This document shows, in pieces, positions 31,701 through 42,562 of a stretch of DNA of 64,000 nt. Source of the stretch: Larix kaempferi (Eukaryota; Streptophyta; Pinopsida; Pinales; Pinaceae); the NCBI GenBank assembly GCA_027924585.1, contig BSBM01000076.1, forward strand, positions 7,783,001 through 7,847,000. Reading direction: 5' to 3'. Made by a program: the position numbers and the translations under genes. The stretch's first letter is position 1; the number at the start of each line of letters is the position of its first letter. The notes under the pieces were generated by a model, which worked only from the letters and a program-made list of their open reading frames with translations, ran no database searches and was not told where the DNA came from.

Positions 31701-33729
31701 TTTCGTCATAGTTAACATTTTACGATAAAATTTCATGCATTCCACATTTTAGAGTAAAAATTTCAAATCTAAACTTAACTAGTTGCAAGTTTTGGTTTTT
31801 TGCTAACGGTTAATTGGGTGCCTTGTTTAGACGTTTTGGACTTGTGTAGATCATTTGAGAAAGAGAGATATTTGATAAAGATCTTGAAGTAAAGAATCAA
31901 ACACAAAATAAAGTGAAGGAGCCATGAGAATGACTCAATCTTGATATACTTATCCTTTGTAATAGCAAGTAAAATTTGTATCTTTTTCAATAATTTTCCA
32001 AGTATTACCGTTCTCAAAAGACCTTGCAAGGTTTTAAACCCAAGGCATTTGTAACCGTTTAATAAAAAGTTTCAAGTGGAGGGGGTCTCCACTTTTTGGG
32101 TCTTCTTCCCCATTTGGGGAAGAGTGTTGGGTCTTGTGGTTTGGTGTAACTTAGTTTATGTTTCCATGATCTTAGATTAGTTTCTATTTCATTAAAATCA
32201 TTTGGTCATTTATCTTCCATATTCACTTACCCCCATGCTCTCCCGAGTAGGGTCTTGAACCTGAAAGAGATTCTTGGGTAGTTAATTTTATTTCTCATTT
32301 ATTTTTATCTTGTTTCTCTTCCAAAGCCCTCAGCCGGAAGTTGTATCCTTGAGACTTCGTCTCAAGGGCAGGACCACATAATTTGTGGTTACTCTTCCAT
32401 CCCCGTCGGTTTCCTTGGTAGAGCTTTCAGCTAGCTGGAGGTTCTCAAGTGCAGGCGGTTCTAGCGGTTGATCCTGTTTCGGGGATCAATCCCACCTAGT
32501 AGATTAATTTTGTGGTAGAACACTAGATTTGTTTATCTTGCAAGCATCATTGTTAGTGGTAATTTATATCTTGTGATCAATACTATTGCTTAAAATCTGT
32601 TTCAAGTTAAGATATACTGCCACTACTTTCTTTCTGCTTCATAAAATAAACCAAAGTCTCTTGAACTTGGCCAAATCCAAGTCAAGAGCACCCTCTATCG
32701 GAGGGCATTTTAGTTTCTTGCATTTCCCTGCATTAGGCATTGTTAATCTAGCAAGTCTCTTGAACTGTGGTCATAAGACCGAGTCAAGAGCGCTCTCTGT
32801 CGGAGAGTTGAACAAGGCTTTCTAAATAATAAAATTTTTCCACTCACACACCCTTTAATTAATTTATCTTGGTTTCTGTCCTACACCCGTATGCTCTGCC
32901 AACCTGAAAAGGTTGGGCTAGTACTCAGAAAGGTGGAAGACTTGATAATTTACGATCGATAACTTAATTAAAAATTTTTACCCAAAACCTCAACCAAGGC
33001 AAAATACTGCTCTTCCCACGAGAGGTGGCGCCGAAAAATCACTGTCAGACTCAGGGGCGGTTCAAACATTGGACACCTATCCTTTTTGAATCTGGGTGCT
33101 TCCGACAGGTCACTTAGGGTTGCCAGTATTTTTCTTGGGCAGGGTTCCACTATCTTTTGATACCTTGGTTTTAGCCTTAATAAACAAGACAATTAAAACT
33201 CTTAATTTACCAAGATAAGCTGCATAACGTTCTCACAAATTTTCCATTTTAAGCACTTGTGTCAAGTTTACAAATCGCTTTTATTTCTTGACTCCATAAG
33301 GCACTGGTCCTTCATCATATATCTTTGTTTTGCTTAAATATCTATATTGGAGTATTTGTCTTAATTTGTGTAAAAAGTGATTTGTTTCCTGTTCAAGTGC
33401 ATCCCTTATCTTCTGTTGCAACGTGGATTGCGCTATCTGGTGTCACATTAAAGTTTTATAATTATCTTTCATTTCACAAAAACTCCTAAAAAACACCCAT
33501 CCGCATCACAACACCCAAAAAACACTACAAATACAAGAGCCTTAGTGAAACTCTCTTTTAGGGACTACCCCCCTTGGCTTCGTTAGGAGTTTGCCTAAAC
33601 GGAGGAGCTGGGATTCAGGTGACAGTACCTGGCTCATTGCTTGCCCCCAAGGCCACACCTCTCTCACTTGTAGTGAAGAGACAGCTTTCGAAAGATTTCC
33701 GCTGCTGGTGTGCATATTGGCGGACAACA
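28748..33729 (+). mobile_element. Giant solo LTR (4982 bp), family G copy 2
   Basis: Starts TGTTATCAACTG and ends GGCGGACAACA, flanked by TSD GAACC (28743-28747 and 33730-33734) within the copia RT/RNase H region. It resembles 7442-12317 throughout but differs in the middle third (29600-30250) and in the polypyrimidine tract. TATA 30235-30240, AATAAA 30329-30334, module I from 30958, polypyrimidine 31130-31390, module II 32060-32920. Like copy 1 it carries the variant cassette near 32990-33170. No internal region, PBS or second LTR: a solo LTR. Confidence 0.93.
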
Positions 33730-33734
33730 GAACC

Positions 33735-34320
33735 TAGACGAGTTCACATGATAGCTGCAAAGCATGTGATGAGGTACCTGAAGGGTACGATAGACTTTGG
33801 TCTATATTATCTTGGAGATCATGATTTCAGACTGTATGGCTACACAGATGCTGATTGGGCAGGAAGTGTATCAGACAGGAAGAGTACATCGGGCGGATAT
33901 TATTGTCTAGGGTCTGCGATGATTTCGTGGTATAGCAAGAAGCAGTCTAGTGTGGCTCTTAGCACAACTGAAGCCGAATATATAGCTGCTTACTCTGCTA
34001 GTTGTGAAGCGGTATGGCTTCGTAAGTTGTTATCAGGATTGTTTGACTTAGAGATGGACCCCACTGTGATCCTGTGTGACAACCAGAGTTGTATCAAGAT
34101 GACAGAGAATCCAGTGTTCCATGATAAGTCAAAGCATATAGAGATCCAATATTTCTATATACGGGATATGGTGCAGAAAGGAGCTATCAAGCTCGAGTAA
34201 GTAGGCACTGACGAACAAGTTGCTGATGTATTAACCAAACCTCTGTCTCAAGTAAAGTTTAAGTATTTCCGAGACAAGCTTGGTGTAGTTCAGAAGGACC
34301 CTCCTCGAAAGGGGGAGTGA
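33735..34320 (+). pseudogene. Copia RNase H and pol C terminus
   Basis: Continues the pol frame after the solo LTR. It reads GYTDADWAGSVSDRKSTSG (first catalytic aspartate), STTEAEYIA (glutamate), ILCDNQS (aspartate) and HDKSKHIEIQYFYIRD, all hallmark blocks of copia RNase H. A TAA at 34198-34200 breaks the frame, which continues with DEQVADVLTKPLS to a TGA at 34318-34320. The last codons overlap a PPT-like AAAGGGGGAG (34308-34317). Confidence 0.92.
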
Positions 34321-35300
34321 TATGGTCGATGATGATATTTGGATACTGGTATCGATGTGGATACATGTATCGATGATGAGGTTACCTGTTCCAACGATGA
34401 GGTCGATGATGAGGTTACCTGTTCCGACGATAAGGTCGATGTGTGATCCTTAGACTTTGTCTAAGTGGATGAGAGGATTAGTCATCCTTAGTCAGTAAAT
34501 CCAGTAATTCCGAAAGGAAGGATTGTCTTAAATGATTGTGATAGGATTATTCATCCTTAGACAGTAAATCCAGTAATTCCGAAAGGAAGGATTGTCTTAA
34601 ATGATTGTGAGAGGATTTGTCATCCTTAGACAGTAAATCCAGTAATTCCAAAATGAAGGATTGTCTTAAATGATTGTGAGAGGATTAGTCATCCTTAGAC
34701 AGTAAATCCAGTAATTCCGAAAGGAAGGATTGTCTTAAATGATTGTGATAGGATTAGTCATCCTTAGACAGTAAATCCAGTAATTCCGAAAGGAAGGATT
34801 GTCTTAAATGATTGTGATGGGATTGATCATCCCTAGACAGCAAATCCAGTAATTCTGAAAGGAAGGATAGTCTTAAATACTGATTGTGATATGATTGATC
34901 CTGTAATTCCGAAAGGAAGGATCATGTGTACTGCAGGGTATGCTGTTGTGATGCTGTTGATCGAGAGGATCCAGTGATGATGTGATGTTGTTGATCGAGA
35001 GGATCCAGAGATGACGATGCTGGTGATTGTGAGGTGACGATGCTATTGATCGTGAGATGACGATGCTGTTGATCATGAGATGACAATGCTGCTAATCGTG
35101 AGATGACGATGATGTTGTTGATCGTGAGATGACGATGCTATTGATCGTGAGATGACGATGTTGCTGATCAGGATGATCCAGTAACTGGTTGAGTTGGTGA
35201 TGATGTATAAAGAAAGCTTCCAATGATTTATAGATGTATCATGTACCAAGCAGTTGATGACTCCTTGCTCCTGCAGATGTTGTTATAATATCCTTCTCGT
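34321..35300 (+). repeat. Non-coding 3' region of copia with two tandem-repeat arrays
   Basis: About 980 bases lie between pol and the PPT. The first array has a 69-bp period: the word CCAGTAATTC begins at 34501, 34570, 34639, 34708, 34777 and 34846, with a decayed unit near 34900. The second, about 34933-35175, has a 23-bp unit of the form GACGATGCTATTGATCGTGA with one 26-base unit. A shorter GAGGTTACCTGTTCC duplication sits at 34378-34440. No coding sequence. Confidence 0.92.
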
Positions 35301-35310
35301 TAAGGGGGAG
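35301..35310 (+). other. Copia polypurine tract
   Basis: TAAGGGGGAG directly precedes the 3' LTR. The same AAGGGGGAGTG word also occurs 993 bases upstream at the end of pol. Confidence 0.9.
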
Positions 35311-35810
35311 TGTTGAAATATTGTAACTTCAAAGAATATTATATTTGTATTTTATTATTCCGGAGATGGTACATTCCTCCGTGGTGACCTTATTGTATAT
35401 CTGGAGATGCTTATTCCTCCGAGAGAATTTGGTAACTAGGGTTATTAGATCTCCCATGTGAGGTCGGCCCTAAGTTTATTATTTGGGGGTTATTAGACTC
35501 TCTTGGGAGAGGTCGGCCCCATTAGGGTAAAAAGGCCAGTCAAAAAACAAGTATAAGTAGAGGAGGTTGTTCCTCACTTATCTCATTCATTCATCCACTT
35601 GGGAGTAGCGCACAAGTGAGAGAGAGGTCTGCATAGGAGGAGAAGGAGCTCTAGTCTTGGACTACATCTTGTATTTGGTTGATTATCTATATTGAGGAAA
35701 GCTTTGTTGGGTTTTCTACCCCATAAGGGTTTCCCAGGGTAAATCTTTGTCTATCTTGTGATTGTGTTTCTTTCAGTGATCTTGCTAGTCAAATTAGGCT
35801 AAACTTAACA
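35311..35810 (+). repeat. Copia 3' LTR (500 bp)
   Basis: Same length as the 5' LTR with about 17 substitutions, many C/T or G/A. It ends CTTAACA against the TSD CATGA. Confidence 0.93.
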
Positions 35811-38011
35811 CATGATTGCATACAGGTATTCAGCTAGCACCATTGTTGACCAGATTTTACTTGGTCAAACTAGGTTGACTAGGCCAAAAATGGGCCCGAA
35901 AAAATGTCGCGACCGGAATTTCAATTTTGGTCAATTATTATCTACAGGGGACCATATGAGCCTCCAAGTGACAGAATGCAAAAAGATTGAGGCGTTTGTG
36001 AGATTTTTAATTATTATTGGTCATTAATGACCTGTTTTAATTAAAAATCATGGATTTGGGGAAAATAATCCCTAAGTGATGGATCGGGGTCATTCGAGTG
36101 GTCATTCCTACTATTTTTTGGGTCCACGATCACATTGCAGCAGATGGTTCGGCAATTCGGGCACTCTAGATGGGTCAAAAGCCCAGATTACATCTTCAGT
36201 AATAAAATACATGGAAAATAAAAAATTGACAAAGGCAACTATAGCAAAAGGCAAAAATCAATGGCTGGCTAATAAAAGGGTGACTTGCAAGGTAATTTGA
36301 TAATGTTTGGACATTGTATTTTTGGTTGTGTGTCCCTCCATTGGACCAGCTCACTAGATGGGTCGAATTTCCCCATGGGGGCGTTTTTCTCCTCCTTGGC
36401 ATTTTCGATTTGGTCGATGTGTTGTGTGTGGGACCTTGGTATAGTGAGTTGGGGGGATAAAACACCATATAGACACCCCCCAACCACATCTTATGTATTG
36501 TATGGGCCCCACAAGGGGACCCCCTCTCCACTTGTGCACTCTAGAGGGCAATTCGCACCCCCTCAAGGAGGAATCTCCTCCATTCGATTTGATCATTGGG
36601 GACTAAATCCCAGCCCTCCATTTTGGAGGGCATAGGTTTTGAGGAGGGGCCTTTCTCTATAAGAGAAGGCACTCACCCATTATATTGCCTCTCTTGGCAT
36701 TTTGGACTTGGAATAGAAGAGAAAACGACTTGGAGCTCTCTCTACTTGTGTCTTGTGGTGATGTTCTTTGAGGTTGTTGATTGCCAAACCATCTTGATGC
36801 ACTAGTGTAGATTGTTGTTATTTCCAGCATTTGTTTCTCACCATTGTTTGCAGCTAATACATCTCTTGGAGGAGGGCACACCATTTGGCTGCCACCGTTG
36901 CTTCACTCTCCGGGATTGGTAACAACGGGAAGTGTTTTTGCCATTTCAGCCAAGCATTTTCTCTCATTTTTATTTGTATTGCTGTAGATTTCACTTGCTT
37001 ATCATACTGATTTGATCTATTGTCCATTGGTTTTGGCAGGCAAGGAGGACGAGTTGGTGGGACTGAGCAAATCGAACTCACTTGGGGACTTCAGCAATCC
37101 ACTCTATTTGATCTTCGAGACGTTCTAACCTCAGCAAAATCAAAGACTTCAGCTCATTCCAAGTAGGTGTTCCATTTCTTCCTCTTACATTTCATTTTTT
37201 TAATAGTCTTAGAGAAAAAAATTCACTAAAACCCTAAAAATTAAAATCTTTAAAATCCACCATTAGAATTAGTTTTCCTTTAAAACCCACGAATGATATA
37301 TGCTTAAATCTCCATATCTCAAGTTTCATTTAATTCCGACCTCGTTTACCCTTAGAACTAGGCACTGTTCTCCCATTGATTTCGCCCTCCTTGGGCATTC
37401 TAGCTAGTCACATTGTTGGGTCATTTTTTGGGTTGTGGGTACTCTTGATTTGAGTCTAGAACGTAATTTTAACATAAGAAATCAAGTTTCGTTGGCTGGA
37501 AGTGATTATAAACGTCAATTTCTCACTGCCCTAGGTCCATTTGACTCACTGTTTAACCATTTCCTTGGGCAGTTTTACTTCAGCACTTCACTTCCATTTC
37601 ATGGTAACTCCCTAGACTATTTCAGCCAATAAATCACTAAGCTAATCCTATTTTCTAATCATACTTGATTGCTGGTCACTTATTACATCACTGTTATTTC
37701 ACTACTTGTGTCCATTAGTTGGCTGAATTTAGACTTAGAAGCTCACCTACACCCATTCCTTTTTTTCATCTCTCATTCTTTTGGGACTTGGGTGTGTTTT
37801 TGTCTCTCAACCATCACTGGTTGAGCGGGGTCTCCCCCTTGACTTGGCTACGTGCCTCGTCTAAAATGACAATAGCCTTGTCCGGTGTGACCTCCGTTCA
37901 TTGAGCGGAGGACTTGGCCATTGTTGGTTACACCTTCCTAGCTGTCCATCTTCTACCATCCTTGTTGGGACACCTCACTTCAACAACTAGAGTTTGTGTG
38001 ATAACAGTCTC

Positions 38012-38522
38012 TTCCTTACCTATGACCATTCATAAATGCTAAAGCACTTGTCATGGGACTGTCCATTTGCCAATTCCTGTTGGCATCATGTACAATCAGA
38101 GCACGTCATTGTTCTTTGGGTGTGCTTGCATTGGTGCATAACTTTGTTTGGTGACTCCAATTCCTTAGTTCACTCTTCTCCTAGTGGCATTTGGCATTGT
38201 ATGAAAGTTTTTTCTTAATTTGTGTTTTGGAAACTTTGATGCAAATATGTTTTTGAGAAAGAGGTTAGTTCATTGTCCACCTATTGTCATTATGTGGAGA
38301 GAGGAGATATGTATGCAACTTTTGGCAAAAGGATTTTTGCTTATCAAGGATGTCAAATTGTTAAAGCTTGATGCTTATTCAGATTTTATTTATGTTCTTG
38401 TAGCATTAAGAAAGATGATGTAAATAGCATTGCATATACCCTTCCCCTTCTTTTTTTTATTCGATGTGAATATCAATATATTTATGTGAGTATAATAAGT
38501 ATTTTTACCCAAAAAAAAAAAA
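38012..38522 (+). pseudogene. LINE 3' end: zinc-binding region remainder, 3' UTR and poly(A)
   Basis: After the TSD the LINE frame resumes and gives MLKHLSWDCPFANSCWHH, which fits the second half of the plant LINE zinc-binding domain (C-x-x-C ... H-x-F-x-x-C-P-F-A-x-x-x-W). The downstream open frame ends at 38420, and an AT-rich 3' UTR leads to a run of 12 A at 38511-38522. Frame and domain order agree with 3400-4461, so these are two halves of one insertion. No convincing LINE TSD was identified. Confidence 0.78.
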
Positions 38523-39913
38523 TTGTCATCTAATAATTGTCCTTACAACAGTAATCTTTCTTTGTCTAAACCAAAGAACTTTTTTTGTTGTTTTAAGCAC
38601 TACAACACCTTTCTATCATGAGATGGATCAACTAACAATGAAAGGATATTAGGTAGAGTGAGGCAATTGATGGAAGGGCATTAGAGTTTCTTGACCATAC
38701 AAAGTTAGTTTTATCTTTATGATCATAAAGAGTGAAAGATCGCTACTAAACATTATGCTCGACACAAGGAAACAAACAACATATTATATGTTGAAAAGTT
38801 ACCTAGGAAGTGTTGTTCAAAGACACTTCAATTGGTGACCCCTAGTCAATTTTAGTTAATGAAGTGAGATGCACTTTATAATTTTAAAGTCACTTCATTA
38901 AAAGGTAAAGTCATGGTTTATCCTAAGTTCACATTTAATAAAAGTCAAGTGAGTGATTAATTAAAAAGGGGTGCTCACACTTTATTAAATGACATGAACT
39001 GCACTAAATGTCATTTATTAATTATTTAATTGGGCATTTAATAAGAACCCCTCATCTAATATAATCTAGACCATTAGATTGAAATAGGAAGTGACCATGA
39101 ACAAAAAGGACTTGGGCAAGGAAAACTAAATCATTATTCACTTTTCAAGAGAGGATTTTTGGAGAGGAGGAGAAGTAGAGAAGAGAAGTCGACTTTGGGA
39201 GGAAGAAAACAACCCCTAGCACAGAAATTGAGGAGGATTCTGTTGGGCACATTTCCCAAGATATTCAGCACACATTTCTAGAATCCGTAGAGCAGAGATT
39301 GGGTACAGATTTCGAGGAAGAATCTGGGCACAGATTTCGATGAGGTACAAAGAATCCGTACAGCATGAATTTCGAGGAAGCAATTTCTGTTTTGAACAGT
39401 CCATACAGGAACAGAAAACGAGGCAGCTGTTCAAAGATGTGAATGCACAGTTTTCAAGGTGACTGTACAGCACAGATTTCTAGGAATCCGTAGAGAAGTT
39501 TCAGTGAGATGCTGGCACAGTTTTCGAGATGAAATAAAGGAGATAAGTACTGCTGTAATTTTTATTTAAAATATCTGAAGAAATAAAATCTCTCTCTCTC
39601 AGTCAAGTTTTCCCTTGGGGATTTTATCATGGACCTATTTGGTCAAAAATACCAGTATTAATTTTATGTGTGAATGGCTGTCATAAATTTCTGAGTTTGA
39701 ATTTATACACTGAAAATTAAATTTATGAGTTGTAAAAATTTGAAAAAGAATGTCATATGTTTCAAGTTGAAGTCATTTTTATGAATAAAAATGTGCATAC
39801 TGGGGTTTGGGCATTAAACCATATGCAGAGAAGCTTCCGAGCTTGAAACCGGGTTGGGGTTCTAAAACTTTCATTATAAAATCCATGAATATAATAATTG
39901 TAAATGCACTTAC
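38523..39913. other. Unassigned AT-rich segment with LTR-like tail
   Basis: No gene recognised. 38810-39110 is AT-rich with repeated TTAATAAA/TTTATTAA words. 39210-39540 holds imperfect repeats of GCACAGATTTCGAGGAA-like words, about ten degenerate occurrences. 39585-39620 has AATAAAATCTCTCTCTC and then CCCTTGGGGATTTTATCA, which resembles the R-U5 end of an LTR. No mate or TSD was found. The segment lies in what would be the next intron of the endonuclease V gene. Confidence 0.3.
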
Positions 39914-40030
39914 AACTCCCCATGTCCGACCAGACTTTCCAATTAGAGGCATTGCATCTCCATCTTCATTTGTATTTTTGGGCAAATGTCGCTTCACTTG
40001 CTCATGTGTCAATCCATCCATGTGATGCAA
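39914..40030 (-). CDS. ENDOV: Endonuclease V exon (39 codons), minus strand
   Basis: Minus-strand exon bounded by AATTTGCAG (acceptor) and GTAAGT (donor, 39913-39908), exactly 39 codons in phase 0. It reads LHHMDGLTHEQVKRHL, later AMPLIGKSGRTWGV. The family carries an LxxVDGL segment after the GKN strand and a PLIG-x-SG-x-TWG segment before GHRISL. Endonuclease V cuts near deaminated bases (inosine) in nucleic acids and is a nuclear/nucleolar or cytoplasmic enzyme in eukaryotes. The upstream exon at 42480-42562 ends in the preceding GKN, in matching phase. The next exon with the GHRISL block was not found in the window. It could be a gene with very long introns or a displaced fragment. Confidence 0.72.
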
Positions 40031-40510
40031 CTGCAAATTAGTTCTAGTCAAAACTTGAAGGTAAATACTCATAAAACACATAACTCAATGACAATTAAGA
40101 AATCGTGAGACTTGTGGTATAGTTGTAAATAATCAGGATATTTTTTTCCAAAGAAAAAAATTGTAATTTGTAACTCTTTCAAGCACAAAAACTATCTTCT
40201 GTAGAAATAATACTATCATAAATGTCCAAAATCAAAAGCCTAACATCTACTATTGTCCTTCGAAAAAAACCATGTTACTTACAACTTTATAAAGACATAA
40301 AAACCAAAAATCCATAAGCCTTATGGAACTATACAATATAACTATCCAAAATAATGTTAAGAATCAAGATACATAAAGCTAGAAACCATTAAATCCCTTA
40401 TGAACACTACAAAATATGTAACTTATCAAGGGAAAACAACTTATAAATTTACAAGTTTTGGAGAAAAAACTTTACTCTTATTGTAAACATATTCAAATTT
40501 TATGTCAAAT

Positions 40511-40700
40511 GGGTCTAGCCATGGTAGTTCACAAGAGTGTTATCCTCCCCACCCAGGTTCAATTCCCACAAATGACATGTTGAGCTTTTAATGAGTATAT
40601 TGTTGTATTGGCCTTGAAACTTATGACAAAGCCTCAAGCTTCTACATGATTCGGTTTACCCTAGGTACCTATTTATGCACAACCTAGTGGCCTCCTGATT
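40511..40700 (+). mobile_element. Possible tRNA-derived SINE fragment
   Basis: TAGCCATGGTAGTTCAC (about 40516-40532) resembles an RNA polymerase III A box. GGTTCAATTCC (40556-40566) fits the B-box consensus at typical spacing. The body downstream has no tRNA-like end. The 3' limit and TSD are not visible. It lies inside the putative endonuclease V intron. Confidence 0.35.
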
Positions 40701-42009
40701 AGCAAAGAAAATCAGCCACTAACCCAGCACAACTATGGGATTTCTCTCCCAATGTGTCACTACCGAAGGGGAAACCCTCTTTTAGGTTTCTTTGATCTAT
40801 AAGCAGGGAGACTTAGACTAACCAAGGGAAAGACCCTAACTAGATTTTTCTTGATATCAACCAACTAAAGTTAGTTAACTCGAGTACTTATCTAGTTGTT
40901 TTTTGAGATGAAGGGTGTGTCTAAGCTAGGTTCAAGGTTTGAGAGCAAGACAGACACTAGGCTAAAGGTGTTTAAGATACTTGCAATATTAAAGTTTAGA
41001 TACAACACCAATTTAACCAATAAGCAAAGTAAGGGAAAAATGATATAGCAATATGACTAGTTACCATGAAAATAAATGACATGGCCTATTTGATTATAGC
41101 TCATAATTACATGAAATAATCAACATTTACCAAGGATAATAACCCCCAAAACGAAATGGCTCAAGTCAATTAGGAGTTTCAAGCTATTGTTGAACAGACG
41201 ACAGCCATAGCAAAATCATGGTTAACACTTGAGGAAGGAGTGAAGGAAAATCATTTGTTAGAACCCTTAGAAGTAATAGTGCTGTGTGAAGGAGAGTCCA
41301 AACCAAGTGAACGTCCAAGCATAAAGTTCCTTGAAAGTTGTAGCCCTTTGATATACCTTTGAGGTACGTGAAGAGTAATCTTCCCGAATGTTGTTTTCAG
41401 TGCATTACAATAACATGACAGTCGAAAGATGGTTTCAGGATTCCTAAGGGGACTTCCGATATACAGGCATAAGTCAGTCAAGTTGTTGCTACCCTTGAAT
41501 GGTCTTTCAACATCAGATCTGTGTAGTACGAAGACCAATAATTTCGGTTAGATCTGGTGTTTAACAGAGACCCATGAGGGGTTCTCTTATGAGACTTCAA
41601 GATAGTTCATTCCTGACCAACATCCCACCCCACTCCAACAAATTTCGACAACGGATCATCTCCTCTAGACAGGAACATCCTCCAAGCTAGATCCAACTCC
41701 TCCAGCCAGATTTCTATATAGCGATTATTTCCTTCATCCCCAGATGCTAGAAGGGTTTCACATTTTACCCAGACGAGGACCCCCTCTCTGAATCCAATGG
41801 AAAGCACTTGGAACATTGGGGCTCTCCTACACTTGGTTCTAGAGCATTGTATTTTCCTTTTAGCAGTATGTTAGTTGCACCCAGATCTTAGAGATTGTCT
41901 TTGCTTCTTTCTTTTATACGAATGGCATTTTGCACTTCCAATTTTTTTGCCACATGTATTGACAGTCTCATTGACCTAATTTTGGTCATTTGTTGGACAC
42001 TAATACACT
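40701..42009. other. Unassigned intronic segment
   Basis: No coding region with a familiar motif. Short minus-strand open frames at 41251-41538 and 41607-41816 are not recognised and have no splice or start context. Composition is ordinary. Probably old repeat within the endonuclease V intron. Confidence 0.3.
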
Positions 42010-42370
42010 TATCTTTCTTCTAGCAAGGCAGAATACTGGGCAGCAACAAAAATGAATGTATGGGCCAGTTTGGCTTAGAAGAATACTTGGAGATTTTAAG
42101 CTTGAGAAAACCAAGCCAACAGTTCATTTTTGTGACAATTAGGGTGTTCTGAAATTAGCGAAGAATCCAGCTTTTCATGAATGCACTAAACACATTGATG
42201 TACATCGTCATTTCAAAGACAACTTCTAGAAGATGATGAAGTTGAACTTCAATATGTAACACATGAGCAAACAACAGACATTTTCACCAAGCCACTTGGT
42301 CCAGATAAGCTTGTTAAAGTTGGAGACAAGTTAGAAAGGATGAAGCTACTATGCATACCTATTGTAGATG
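42010..42370 (+). pseudogene. Copia RNase H C-terminal fragment, frameshifted
   Basis: The translation in shifting frames shows SKAEYWAATK, then HFCDN followed by a stop, LAKNPAFHECTKHIDVHRHF, and after a frameshift EVELQYVTHEQTTDIFTKPLG. These are the closing blocks of copia RNase H (T/S-x-AEY, CDN, NPxFHxRTKHI, DxxTKxL). Stops and shifts show age. It is plus strand, opposite to the endonuclease V exons around it, and unrelated in detail to the copia element at 6096-35810. Confidence 0.8.
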
Positions 42371-42479
42371 CACCAAATCTAACTATAAACTACAGGTATC
42401 CACAAAGACAACGTTAAACAAATGGTCATGTTTTGAAATATAACTGTGTATTTAAGAGTTGAAATTAATGAAAACTTAC

Positions 42480-42562
42480 ATTTTTCCCGATACCAATAGA
42501 AGGGAGATCACTCAACACACCAAGATGACTAGCCAAACCAAACCCTGAACGATGTACAAAAT
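42480..42562 (-). CDS. ENDOV: Endonuclease V exon with the FGLA and GIGKN blocks, minus strand
   Basis: An 83-base minus-strand exon between acceptor CTAATCAG (AG at 42564-42563) and donor GTAAGT (42479-42474). It reads HRSGFGLASHLGVLSDLPSI then GIGKN. This matches the core endonuclease V block that follows the VDGNG motif and ends at GVGKN. The HRS differs from the usual HPR or HHR, which might affect activity. Two bases precede the first full codon, so the previous exon should end with one base of a split codon; that exon, expected to carry VDGNG, was not found to the right. The intron to 40030 is 2449 bp. Confidence 0.78.

Larger units (their letters stand above)
6096..35810 (+). mobile_element. 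Ty1/copia LTR retrotransposon, complete ends, heavily nested
   Basis: Two 500-bp LTRs (6096-6595 and 35311-35810) begin TGTTGAAATA and end CTTAACA. They are flanked by the TSD CATGA (6091-6095 and 35811-35815). A methionine-tRNA type PBS follows the 5' LTR and a purine-rich PPT precedes the 3' LTR. Domains run gag, protease, integrase, RT, RNase H, which is the copia order. Without the nested insertions the element is about 6.4 kb. By-eye comparison finds about 17 differences between the LTRs (roughly 3.4%). Coding is broken by two solo LTRs, by the TRIM plus chromovirus, and by in-frame stops, so it is dead. Confidence 0.95.
4462..38006 (+). mobile_element. Solo LTR of family K (net about 3.8 kb), split by a copia element
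   Basis: The outer insertion starts TGTTATCACA (4462) and ends TGTGATAACA (38006), a perfect 10-bp terminal inverted repeat. It is flanked by the 5-bp TSD GTCTC (4457-4461 and 38007-38011). Removing the copia element 6096-35810 and one copy of its TSD leaves about 3825 bp without PBS, polypurine tract or coding domains, so it is best read as a solo LTR. Its own sequence is 4462-6095 and 35816-38006. Repeated AGCCAAAAAGGCTA-like words at 5390-5480 and a GAGATGGAGTAAGGGAC block near 5600 recur in another copy at 45000-45200. The insertion interrupts a LINE zinc-binding region in frame. Confidence 0.85.

Noticed and set aside
34478-34925. 69-bp repeat array as CRISPR-like or satellite centromere DNA
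   Set aside because: Units are contiguous without unique spacers and occur in only six or seven copies within the 3' region of one copia element.
36196-36635. Overlapping open frames on both strands around 36200-36640
   Set aside because: They lie in the 3' part of the family K LTR; no shared protein motif, and the opposite frames are equally open.
39914-40030. First impression of a GARP/MYB-like helix (MDGLTHEQVKRHL)
   Set aside because: The full exon with PLIGKSG.TWG and the in-phase neighbour exon with FGLASHLGV fit endonuclease V much better.
40556-40566. B-box-like GGTTCAATTCC as part of a tRNA gene
   Set aside because: No acceptor stem or anticodon arm can be folded around it; kept only as a weak SINE candidate.
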